Positions 43,065 through 50,536 of a stretch of DNA of 64,000 nucleotides are shown piece by piece (within the stretch, counting starts at the first letter, position 1; every line of letters starts with the position of its first letter). Source of the DNA: Anaerolineales bacterium (lineage in GTDB: Bacteria; Chloroflexota; Anaerolineae; Anaerolineales; UBA11579); the NCBI GenBank assembly GCA_019637675.1, contig JAHBVE010000002.1, forward strand, positions 271,797 to 335,796, in the 5' to 3' direction. Position numbers and translations under genes: made by a program. The notes beneath the pieces are model-generated. The model worked only from the letters and a program-made list of their open reading frames with translations. It was not told the origin of the DNA and ran no database searches.

Positions 43065-44062
43065 CGGCCGCCTCCCCGTTCACGCCGCCCGATGCGGCCG
43101 CGCTGGCCCAGCGCCTCGCTGGGCTCCGCCGTCTCGGCGCGGATGGCGCGGCCGGTCAGCTTAATGAACACATGCTCCAGCGAAGGCCGGCGCAGGTTGA
43201 CCGCTTGCACAGCGATGCCCGCTCCATCCAACAACGCCACCACTTCTGGTATACGCCGCGGCCCGTCGGCCACTTCGACCACCAGGCCATCCGGCCCTTG
43301 GCGCGGCTCCAGTTGTGCTCGCTGGCGCAGCAGTTCGCTTGCCGCGACCACATCCGTCACGCGGATATGCAGCACATCCCCGCCCAGCGTAGCCTTGAGC
43401 GCCGCAGGTGTATCCAGCGCAACCAGCTTCCCGCCGTCAATGATGGCAGTACGGTCGCAATCCTCCGCTTCTTCCAGATAGTGGGTAGTCAGGAAGATGG
43501 TCACGCCGGCCTGCTGGCGCAAAGCGGCCAGGTAGCCCCATATGGCGCGGCGCGTCTGCGGGTCAAGCCCAACCGTGGGTTCATCCAGAAATAGCACCTG
43601 CGGCTGGTGCAACAGGCCGCGGGCCAGCTCCAGCCGGCGGCGCATGCCGCCGGAGAAGTTGCGCACGGGTTCGTGCTGGCGCTCGGCCAGCTCCACCAAC
43701 GCCAGCAGCTCCGCCGCCCGCTGGCGGAACAGCGGCCGGGGCATGTTGTAAATACGGGCGTGAAAGTCCAGATTCTCCCAGGCGGTGAGCTGCTCATCCA
43801 GGCTCGGTCCCTGGAACACGACGCCGATATGGCGGCGCACTTCGGCGGGCTGGCTGGCTACGTCGTAGCCGGCCACCCGTGCGCTGCCGCGGCTCGGCCG
43901 CAGCAGCGTAGTGAGCAGGCCAACGGTGGTGGTCTTGCCGCCGCCGTTGGGGCCTAACAAGGCAAACAGCTCGCCCTGCTGTATTTCAAGGTTGAGCGCA
44001 TCAACGGCAACCAGATCGCCGTAATCGCGCCCAAGCCCCTTTGTTTCAATCACAGTTGACAT
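43061..44062 (-). CDS. ABC exporter ATP-binding protein (DrrA-like)
   Basis: The 333-residue protein starts at ATG 44062 (MSTVIETKGLGRDYG), 7 bases after a TATCAT box; a frame to 44122 is rejected. Walker A is LLGPNGGGKTTTVGLL (GGGKT where GSGKT or GAGKT is commoner), followed by the Q-loop, signature FSGGMRRRLELARGLLH, Walker B VLFLDEPTVGLD and the H-loop LTTHYLEEAE. A C-terminal extension (about 240-333) is as in DrrA-type daunorubicin exporters. Confidence 0.95.
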   Translation of the reverse strand: MSTVIETKGLGRDYGDLVAVDALNLEIQQGELFALLGPNGGGKTTTVGLLTTLLRPSRGSARVAGYDVASQPAEVRRHIGVVFQGPSLDEQLTAWENLDFHARIYNMPRPLFRQRAAELLALVELAERQHEPVRNFSGGMRRRLELARGLLHQPQVLFLDEPTVGLDPQTRRAIWGYLAALRQQAGVTIFLTTHYLEEAEDCDRTAIIDGGKLVALDTPAALKATLGGDVLHIRVTDVVAASELLRQRAQLEPRQGPDGLVVEVADGPRRIPEVVALLDGAGIAVQAVNLRRPSLEHVFIKLTGRAIRAETAEPSEALGQRGRIGRRERGGGR

Positions 44063-44069
44063 GCAGCGA

Positions 44070-44099
44070 ATGATAAGCTCAAGAGTGATCTCTGCGCAA
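44070..44099 (-). promoter_or_regulatory. Promoter of the ABC exporter operon
   Basis: TTGCGC (44094-44099), an 18-base spacer and TATCAT (44070-44075) on the reverse strand are followed by seven bases and ATG 44062, so the message would be leaderless. Confidence 0.6.
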
Positions 44100-44170
44100 G
44101 CAGGCATCGCTTTGGAGCACATTTCCTTGCATGTATGCCCCTAAAATGGCATACTACTTTCCCATATCGC

Positions 44171-47100
44171 ATGGCAACTACCAATTTACGCGACTATTTA
44201 CAGGGAATCGAGCAACTTATCGATTCGGCCCAGGTGGAAGACGCCCTGGCCCATTGCCGCCATGTGCTCAAAACCTTCCCCAAGAACATAGACACCTACC
44301 GCCTGATGGGCAAGGCCTACCTGGAGAGCAAACGCCACAGCGAGGCCAGTGACCTCTTTCAGCGCGTGCTTTCCTCCATCCCCGATGATTTCGTCGCCCA
44401 CATCGGCATGAGCATCATCCGCGAGGATGAAGGCCACCTGGACGCCGCCATCTGGCACATGGAGCGCGCCTTCGAGTCGCAGCCCTCCAACAAAGCCGTC
44501 CAAGGCGAGGTTCGCCGCTTATACGGCATGCGTGAAGGCTACGAGCCTCCCAAGGTGCGCCTGACCCGCGGCGCCCTGGCACGCATGTACTCGCACGGCG
44601 ACCTATACAACCAGGCCATCAGCGAACTGCGCAACGCCCTGGCGGAAGATGCCCAGCGCCCAGACCTGCAAGTGCTGCTGGCTGAAATGCACTTCAAGAA
44701 CAACCAGCCGGCCGAAGCCACTGAAGTCTGCCACCAGATCATTCAAAAGCTGCCTTACTGCCTGTACGCCAACCGCGTGATGGTGGACATTCTGCGCAAT
44801 GCCCAGCAGGATGTTGAGGCCAACCCCTATTGGGAACGCGTAGAAGAGCTTGACCCGTACGCCGCCCAGGTCAGCACCCTCAAAGATGTATCCCTGGTTC
44901 CTGCCGAGAGTGTGACGCTCGAAGCGCTGGAGCTTGACAGCCCCATGCTGCTGAGCGCGCCGGCCGCCACGGACCAGGACGCGCCTGACTTTGAAAAAGA
45001 AGACCTGCCAGATTGGCTTTCTGTTGAAAACCTCGAAACACCTGGCGAGCCGGATGCAGAAGCAGACAGTTCCGTCCTGAGCAGCCTCGAAGGCTTGGAG
45101 CCTGTCGCCCCGGCCGCGGGGGGCGCCTTCATGGACGATGTATCCGAAGACATGCCCACCGGCGATGAGCAATCGCCATTCAAAACCGGCGCGCTGCAAC
45201 CGGATGAGATCCCCGATTGGCTGCGCGAGCTGCGGCCCGGCAGCAGCGCCCCCGGCGCAACTGCCGCTCTGCCAGACGAGCCGCCCGGCAAACGCTGGAC
45301 CGAGGAGTTCGCCGAGGCCGGCTTCTCCCCCAGTGGCCCGCTGAACCTCGACCCGCCGCTGGAAGACCCCACCGACGCGGCCGAGCCCAGCGCACAGGCC
45401 GCCATCGACCCGGCCCACGACGATTCGCCGCAGCCCAGCCGCCCTACCGGCTGGCTGCCCACGGGTGAGTTGAACTGGCTCGACTCCGCCTTCACAGACG
45501 GCGAAGAAGCTCCCGCTGCCAACGAGGACGATGAAGAGCCTGCCGCCTCAGCCGAAACCGCGGCCGAAGCTCCCACCCCAACCTGGGTGGCCGAACTTGA
45601 CCAAGCTGACCTGGAACATACTCAGCCCACGCGCCCCGTCGCGGCTTTCACCGACGTACCTGACCTCATCGACCCCGCCGCTCCGGCTGACGAACCTGAG
45701 GCCGCAGAGCCAGAGCTGCCGCAAGTGACCGCGGAGCCGGCCAAACGACCTACCGAGCCCGCCGCCAATTGGCTGGGCGAGCTGCAAGCTAGCTCCGGCA
45801 TGGCCGACGATCTTGAGCAAGATTCTGACGAAGAAGACGCTCTCAGCGCAGACGCCGATAGCACCCAGCGCTTTGACGCGCTGGGTTGGGATACACCCGC
45901 AGCGGACTCCGAAGCTGAGCAGCTAGAGGCAGCAGCCGAACAGCCTGCCACCGCAAGCCCCAGCCAGGAAGAGCAGGAAACGCTCAGCTGGCTGGAAGGG
46001 TTGGCCGCTCGCCGCGGCGCGGCCGAAGATGAGCTGCTTACAGAGCCGGAAGATCGCCGCACCTCCAAGCCCGAATGGCTGGATGCCCGACCGAATGAAG
46101 ATGGCCCAGCCGCAGCTGCTGAAGCGTCTGCGCCACTGAGTGACAACCTGAGCTGGCTCGATGAGCTGGCCGCTGCCTCAGGTTCCGTGGCAGCCGCCAC
46201 CCAGGATCTGCCGGAGACTGCGCCGGAAGCGCAAGAAGCCCACGGCCTGGAAGAGGATTCGCCTTTCAGCCAGCCGGACCCTGAAATCCCTGCCGAAGAA
46301 ACCCAGGAATCCACGCCCGGCTGGCTGCGCCAATTCACCGGCTCACTGCAGAATGCCGATGAGGCCAACGAGCCCATCGCCCCGCGCCCGCTTGACGATG
46401 CGCCAGACTGGCTGAGCGAACTGCGCCCGCAAGACGACGCGCCGGCTACCCAGCCGCTGGCTGCACCCGAGGCGACTCCACATGAAGACATTCCTGACTG
46501 GCTAAGCCAGCTCAGCAAAGAGCAAGACCAGGCCACCAGCCAAACCCCGGCAGCTGCCCAAGCCAGCCATTCGCAAGATGTGCCCGATTGGCTGCAGCAA
46601 CTCAGCCAGCAGGAAGCCGCTGGCGGCACAGGCAGCTTGCCCACCACTCCCCCCAGCTCAACCCCGGCAGAACCTGCCGAGGCTGAGCCTGCCAGCGAGG
46701 AAGGGGACTGGCGACCAGAGGAAACCGAAGAGGAACCAACTCCCGCACCGGCTATCGAGCCCACCTGGGTACCGGCCAGCCAACTCAGCGAACCTACCTC
46801 GCCGATAGAGTCCGCCGAAGAACCCGGTTACGCGGAAGAGCAACAGGAAGAAGAAGTCGAGTACGAGACTATCACCTTCTCGGGCAGTCTCGAAGCCCAG
46901 CCGGAGCCCGAAGCACGCCAGGATGAGCAAGCTGAAGTAGGCGAAGCTGAATACGTCTCCCTTGCAGAGGATGACGCTGCTGATGCCGAAGATGCTTACA
47001 GCGAGCGCTCATTGGACGACGAAGAGCCAGCTGTGCAGGACGAAGTTGAGCTCCCCAGCAGTGCGCAAGCCGAGCCAGAGCTACAGCCCGAGCCGGCACC

Positions 47101-47458
47101 AGAACGCCAGCCTGAGCCAATGGCTCAGGCTGCCCACGCCGAGGCCAACCCGCCCCTTGCGGAGGCCAAGCCGGCCCGCAAACGCAGCCGCGGCCTCTCG
47201 CCAGAAGAGATCGAGGACCGCCTGGCCGGCGCCCGCCAGGCGCTGAGCTACGGCAACATCAACGACGCCGCCGAAGCCTATAGCTACTTCCTGCGCCGCC
47301 GCATCCGCCTGGATGATGTCATTGCCGATCTGCGCGCCGCCTCCCGCCGCTTCCCGCGTCAGGTGGCCGTCTGGCAGACCCTCGGCGACGCCTACATGCG
47401 CAACAACGAGCTTACCGAAGCCCTGGATTGTTACAGCCGCGCCAAGGCGCTGCTGTAA
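44171..47458 (+). CDS. Giant TPR protein with repeated PDWL-type motifs in an acidic linker
   Basis: The 1,095-residue protein starts at ATG 44171 (MATTNLRDYLQG). Residues 1-240 are TPR helices (AYLESKRHSEASDLFQRVLS, ALARMYSHGDLYNQAISELR, PEWERVEEL-like). About 250-1000 is a Glu/Asp/Pro/Ala-rich, probably disordered region with about a dozen copies of a short P-D/S/N-W-L-x-x-L motif (for example near 45011, 45214, 45985, 46150, 46407, 46498 and 46585). A TPR-like C-terminus (SPEEIEDRLAGARQALSYGN) follows. There is no signal peptide or membrane span. A scaffold role is inferred. Confidence 0.88.
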   Translation: MATTNLRDYLQGIEQLIDSAQVEDALAHCRHVLKTFPKNIDTYRLMGKAYLESKRHSEASDLFQRVLSSIPDDFVAHIGMSIIREDEGHLDAAIWHMERAFESQPSNKAVQGEVRRLYGMREGYEPPKVRLTRGALARMYSHGDLYNQAISELRNALAEDAQRPDLQVLLAEMHFKNNQPAEATEVCHQIIQKLPYCLYANRVMVDILRNAQQDVEANPYWERVEELDPYAAQVSTLKDVSLVPAESVTLEALELDSPMLLSAPAATDQDAPDFEKEDLPDWLSVENLETPGEPDAEADSSVLSSLEGLEPVAPAAGGAFMDDVSEDMPTGDEQSPFKTGALQPDEIPDWLRELRPGSSAPGATAALPDEPPGKRWTEEFAEAGFSPSGPLNLDPPLEDPTDAAEPSAQAAIDPAHDDSPQPSRPTGWLPTGELNWLDSAFTDGEEAPAANEDDEEPAASAETAAEAPTPTWVAELDQADLEHTQPTRPVAAFTDVPDLIDPAAPADEPEAAEPELPQVTAEPAKRPTEPAANWLGELQASSGMADDLEQDSDEEDALSADADSTQRFDALGWDTPAADSEAEQLEAAAEQPATASPSQEEQETLSWLEGLAARRGAAEDELLTEPEDRRTSKPEWLDARPNEDGPAAAAEASAPLSDNLSWLDELAAASGSVAAATQDLPETAPEAQEAHGLEEDSPFSQPDPEIPAEETQESTPGWLRQFTGSLQNADEANEPIAPRPLDDAPDWLSELRPQDDAPATQPLAAPEATPHEDIPDWLSQLSKEQDQATSQTPAAAQASHSQDVPDWLQQLSQQEAAGGTGSLPTTPPSSTPAEPAEAEPASEEGDWRPEETEEEPTPAPAIEPTWVPASQLSEPTSPIESAEEPGYAEEQQEEEVEYETITFSGSLEAQPEPEARQDEQAEVGEAEYVSLAEDDAADAEDAYSERSLDDEEPAVQDEVELPSSAQAEPELQPEPAPERQPEPMAQAAHAEANPPLAEAKPARKRSRGLSPEEIEDRLAGARQALSYGNINDAAEAYSYFLRRRIRLDDVIADLRAASRRFPRQVAVWQTLGDAYMRNNELTEALDCYSRAKALL

Positions 47459-47488
47459 CCCGTACCGTTGGCAAAGCCTTACTTGGTA

Positions 47489-47519
47489 AAATGCTCAGAA
47501 TAAATTCTGAGCATTTTTT
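47489..47519 (+). terminator. Terminator-like hairpin directly before ndk
   Basis: AAATGCTCAGAAT (47489-47501) and its exact complement (47504-47516) form a 13-bp stem with a 2-base loop and a T6 tail. It ends 2 bases before the ndk ribosome site GGAGG, leaving no room for a separate promoter downstream. It either ends the TPR gene transcript with readthrough or attenuates ndk. Confidence 0.75.
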
Positions 47520-47530
47520 GTGGAGGAACA

Positions 47531-47986
47531 TTGGAACGCAGTCTCGTATTGGTAAAGCCGGATGGTGTCCAGCGCGGCCTGGTGGGCGAGATCATTGCCC
47601 GCCTGGAACGCCGCGGCCTGCGCCTGGCCGGCGCCAAGTTTATGCAAGTCACCGCCGCCCTGGCTGAAGAGCACTACGCCGAGCACAAGGGCAAGCCCTT
47701 CTACAGCGGCCTGGTGGAGTACATCACCTCGGCCCCCGTGATGGCGATGGCCTGGGAAGGCCCCAACGCCGTGGCCGCCATCCGCCAGACCATGGGCGCC
47801 ACCCGCCCCACCGAAGCCGCCCCCGGCACCATCCGCCACGACTTCGGCCTGGAAGTGGGCCGCAACCTGACCCACGCCTCCGACAAGCCTGAGACCGGCG
47901 AGCGCGAGGTGGGTTTATGGTTCAAGCCTGAGGAGTTGGTGAGCTGGACCCGCGATATCGATAAGTGGGTCTTCGAAGGCAAATAG
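47531..47986 (+). CDS. ndk: Nucleoside diphosphate kinase
   Basis: The 151-residue protein starts at TTG 47531 after GGAGG (LERSLVLVKPDGVQRGLVGE). Family marks are KPDGVQRGLVGEI, HKGKPFYSGLVEYITSAPV, the MGATRPTEAAPGTIRHDFG loop and the catalytic His in VGRNLTHASDKPETGEREV. It balances NTP/dNTP pools by transferring phosphate through phosphohistidine. RHDFG replaces the usual RGDF/RGDL, and HAS replaces HGS, next to the active His; both are mild variants. A strong terminator follows. Confidence 0.96.
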   Translation: MERSLVLVKPDGVQRGLVGEIIARLERRGLRLAGAKFMQVTAALAEEHYAEHKGKPFYSGLVEYITSAPVMAMAWEGPNAVAAIRQTMGATRPTEAAPGTIRHDFGLEVGRNLTHASDKPETGEREVGLWFKPEELVSWTRDIDKWVFEGK

Positions 47987-48000
47987 CCTCGGAGCTAAAA

Positions 48001-48031
48001 TAAAAAAAAGCGGCCGGTCGGCCGCTTTTTT
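48001..48031. terminator. Bidirectional terminator between ndk and rsfS
   Basis: AGCGGCCG (48009-48016) and CGGCCGCT (48019-48026) form a stem with a 2-base loop, with seven A before it and T6 after it. It serves the convergent ndk and rsfS units. Confidence 0.88.
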
Positions 48032-48040
48032 GTTTTGCCA

Positions 48041-48385
48041 CTACTGCAAATGCAACACCACTTTGGCTTCTTCCCAAAGTTCTTCCAAGCGGTAATACTC
48101 GCGCTGAGAATGCGAGAATAGGTGCACCATCACGCTGCCAAAGTCGGCCAGCAGCCAACCCTCGCCGGGTTTGCCTTCCAGGCGCGGCTTATAGCTCACC
48201 TGCGGGCGGATCTCGTCCACAATCGCGTCCTGCAAGGCTTTGAGATTGCGTTCGCTCGTGCCGGAGGCGATCACGAAGTAGTCCGTGATGGGCGCCTGCT
48301 CACGCAGATCAAGCACCAGAATATCCTCGCCCTTCTTGTCTTCCAGGGCGTCGACGATCTTTCGAGCCAGTTCTAAGGGTTCCAA
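48041..48385 (-). CDS. rsfS: Ribosomal silencing factor RsfS
   Basis: The 114-residue protein has a RsfS/Iojap core with DILVLDLREQAPITDYFVIA, SGTSERNLKALQDAI, GEGWLLADFGSVMVHLFSHS and REYYRLEELW. It binds L14 on the large subunit and blocks subunit joining in starvation. Together with hpf it gives the window two ribosome-dormancy genes. It follows thpR by 3 bases and ends a reverse operon. Confidence 0.96.
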   Translation of the reverse strand: MEPLELARKIVDALEDKKGEDILVLDLREQAPITDYFVIASGTSERNLKALQDAIVDEIRPQVSYKPRLEGKPGEGWLLADFGSVMVHLFSHSQREYYRLEELWEEAKVVLHLQ

Positions 48386-48388
48386 TAC

Positions 48389-48964
48389 CTATCCTTCGCT
48401 GTGCAGTTGAATACGCACAAGAGAATTATATACGGCGCCGCTGGGTTTTAGTTGGCTCTCGAACAGCACAAGCTGTTCGAGAGTGCCGGTGATGGGCGGC
48501 ACCGCCTGGCTTGCCAGTGCGGGCGGCAACGCGGCCAGCTGTGCTGGCCGCGCCTCGCGCCGCACACGCGCCAGCGTGAGATGCGGCGTGAAGGCGCGTG
48601 CCTCGCGCTCGAAACCCAGCGCATGCATCGCGTCCTCCACCTCGGCGGCCAGCTGCGCCAGCGCAGTTGGCGCCTGCAAGCCCGCCCAGAGCACGCGCGG
48701 GCGGCGCAGGTTTGGGAATACGCCCAGACCGCTAAGCGCGATGGGGATGGCAGCATACCTGGCGGCGATCTCTTGCAGCGCCGCGCCAAGCGCAGGCACA
48801 TGGGCCGGCGCGATCTCGCCCAGGAACTTGAGCGTGAGGTGCATATTGCGCGGCGCGACCCAACTGAGCGGAACGCCGGCCAACCTGCTGCGCAAGCTCT
48901 TGCTCACTTCCGCCAGCGCGGCGCGCATTTCCTCAGGCAGCTCGAATGCAATAAAGGCGCGCAT
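48389..48964 (-). CDS. thpR: RNA 2',3'-cyclic phosphodiesterase ThpR
   Basis: The 191-residue 2H phosphoesterase has the two HxTx motifs HLTLKFLGE and HLTLARVRRE about 85 residues apart. It starts MRAFIAFELPEEMRAAL. It hydrolyses 2',3'-cyclic ends of RNA and can act as an RNA ligase in vitro; the physiological substrate is uncertain. The ATG overlaps the mocA stop by 1 base. Confidence 0.93.
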   Translation of the reverse strand: MRAFIAFELPEEMRAALAEVSKSLRSRLAGVPLSWVAPRNMHLTLKFLGEIAPAHVPALGAALQEIAARYAAIPIALSGLGVFPNLRRPRVLWAGLQAPTALAQLAAEVEDAMHALGFEREARAFTPHLTLARVRREARPAQLAALPPALASQAVPPITGTLEQLVLFESQLKPSGAVYNSLVRIQLHSEG

Positions 48965-49554
48965 CAGCTGAAGAAGCGCAGCAGGCGCTCATAATCCTCG
49001 AGCGTGTCCACATCCAACGCCAGCGAGCTGTCCAGCCAGGGAAACCAAGTCACCTGATACTTCGAGAACAAGGCGCGGCCGCCCACATCGCCTTCCAGGC
49101 CGGCAAAGTCTGCGAAGGTGCTGCGGTCGAACAGCACCGGGTTGGTGCGCTTGCCGTCCACCAGGGTGGCGATGATCGGCGGGCGTTCCTCGGCGTAATG
49201 CTCCTGCAATGAGTCCAGCAGGCGCACCGGCAGCTGCGGCTGATCCACCACCATGAAGATCGCCGCCTGCGCCTCCGGTGGCACCGCCGCCAACCCGGCC
49301 TTCACCGAGCTGCTTTGCCCCTGCGCCCACTCGGGGTTGTGTACCGGCTGCACGGCCAGACCATACAGCGCGGTCTTCACCTCGGCCGCCGCGGCCCCGG
49401 TGACCACGATCACCGGCTCCAGCCGCGCCGCCAGGGCCGTCTCGGCCACCTGGCGCACAAAGGGCTTACCCTTCCAGTCCAGCAACTGTTTAGGCTGGCC
49501 CAGCCGCTCGGAGCCACCCGCGGCCAGAATAATGCCGGCGATGTGCTCAGACAT
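48964..49554 (-). CDS. mocA: MocA-like molybdenum cofactor nucleotidyltransferase
   Basis: The 196-residue protein is an NTP-transferase fold with IILAAGGSERLGQPKQLLDW (nucleotide loop and lysine), QGQSSSVKAGLAAVPPEAQA, VVDQPQLPVRLLDSL (metal site) and NPVLFDRSTFADFAGLEGDV. MocA adds CMP to Mo-cofactor for hydroxylases of the xanthine dehydrogenase family. Such an enzyme is encoded 1 kb upstream on the same strand, supporting the call over MobA or CofC. A repeat-like element separates it from the hydrolase gene. Confidence 0.87.
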   Translation of the reverse strand: MSEHIAGIILAAGGSERLGQPKQLLDWKGKPFVRQVAETALAARLEPVIVVTGAAAAEVKTALYGLAVQPVHNPEWAQGQSSSVKAGLAAVPPEAQAAIFMVVDQPQLPVRLLDSLQEHYAEERPPIIATLVDGKRTNPVLFDRSTFADFAGLEGDVGGRALFSKYQVTWFPWLDSSLALDVDTLEDYERLLRFFS

Positions 49555-49563
49555 CAGCTTCCT

Positions 49564-49611
49564 TTGTCATTGCGAGGATGCGCTGCGCAGCAGCGCTGAC
49601 GAAGCAATCCC
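49564..49611. repeat. REP/MITE-like short interspersed repeat
   Basis: GTCATTGCGAGG, an inner palindrome (TGCGCTGCGCAGCAGCGC) and GACGAAGCAATCC form the pattern of a widely dispersed repeat found between genes in many bacteria. It sits in the 75-base gap between the alpha/beta hydrolase and mocA genes. Only one copy is seen in this window. Confidence 0.6.
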
Positions 49612-49629
49612 CAAGCACGACGTAAAAGC

Positions 49630-50535
49630 TCAAACCCCACCTCGCCCAATGAACTCAACCAGCAGCGGATTCACCACCTCGGGCCGGTCAAAGTGCGGGA
49701 TGTGCCTGGCATCCGCGATCGCGTGAAACTCGGCCTGCGGCGCCAGCTTGACGAAGGTCTGCGCATGGCGGAACGGCACCGTCTCGTCCAGCTCACCCCA
49801 GATAAGCTGCACCGGCTTGCCGCCCGCCCCCACGCGCTCATACAACTGCAAGTCCTCATCGAGCATTCCGCTGCGCAGTGAGGAGAGCAGGGCGCGTTTG
49901 AAGCCGCGGTACTTCATCTGCTCAAAATAGCGCTGCGAGAATGAAGCGATCGCCTCCGGCGTGGGCTGGTAAAAATCGGCCAGCATACTTTCCAGCAGGG
50001 TCTTGCGACCCATGCGGCCAAAGGCGCCTAGCAGCAGCTCGCCCACGCCGGGCCAGAACACCGCCTTGACCGCCGGCGGCAAGCCAAGATCAAAGCCGGC
50101 CGGGTCGATAAAGCTCAACTTGTGCACGCGCTTAGGGAAACGAAAGGCGAACTCGGCCGCGATCACGCCACCCATGGAGAGCGAGACAAGGCTGGCTTGC
50201 GTGATCTTCAACACGTCCAGCAACTCAGCCAGCTGGCGCACGAACAGGGCTTTGTCGTAACGCGCCTCGGGGCGGTCAGACCAGCCGCGCCCGTATAAGT
50301 CATAGCGGGTCACACGGAAGCCAGCCGCGGCCAATGCCGCAAAGGTCGGGTCCCAGATGAAGCTGGGCATGGAGAAGCCATGCAGCAGCACTACAGGCTG
50401 GCCCGTGGCCGGGCCGGCCTGTTCATAGTAAGTCTTGCCGTCAGAGAGTTGTGCCAGCGCGCCGGGCAGGTGGGCGCGGTTCTCGCGGCCAAGCCGCTGC
50501 CGTTCGCCGTAGAGAACACGCTCCACGAACGACAT
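49630..50535 (-). CDS. Alpha/beta hydrolase
   Basis: The 301-residue protein has the oxyanion region VVLLHGFSMPSFIWDP, the nucleophile elbow SLVSLSMGGVIAAEF (G-x-S-x-G as S-L-S-M-G), the acid near LIWGELDETVPF and the final His in ADARHIPHFDRPEVV. No signal peptide is seen. It may hydrolyse an ester or an aromatic ring-cleavage product. It lies 1 base after the Mo-hydroxylase large-subunit gene, so it could process that enzyme's product or be coincidental. Confidence 0.9.
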   Translation of the reverse strand: MSFVERVLYGERQRLGRENRAHLPGALAQLSDGKTYYEQAGPATGQPVVLLHGFSMPSFIWDPTFAALAAAGFRVTRYDLYGRGWSDRPEARYDKALFVRQLAELLDVLKITQASLVSLSMGGVIAAEFAFRFPKRVHKLSFIDPAGFDLGLPPAVKAVFWPGVGELLLGAFGRMGRKTLLESMLADFYQPTPEAIASFSQRYFEQMKYRGFKRALLSSLRSGMLDEDLQLYERVGAGGKPVQLIWGELDETVPFRHAQTFVKLAPQAEFHAIADARHIPHFDRPEVVNPLLVEFIGRGGV

Positions 50536-50536
50536 A

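Noticed and set aside
44063-44122. 20-codon extension of the ABC ATPase
   Set aside because: It would place the start upstream of the TTGCGC-18-TATCAT promoter; the conserved domain begins at ATG 44062.
45622-46764. 380-codon Ser-rich reverse frame opposite the TPR linker
   Set aside because: It mirrors the Glu/Ala/Pro-rich linker (GAG/GAA give CTC/TTC). The forward frame continues from folded TPR domains.
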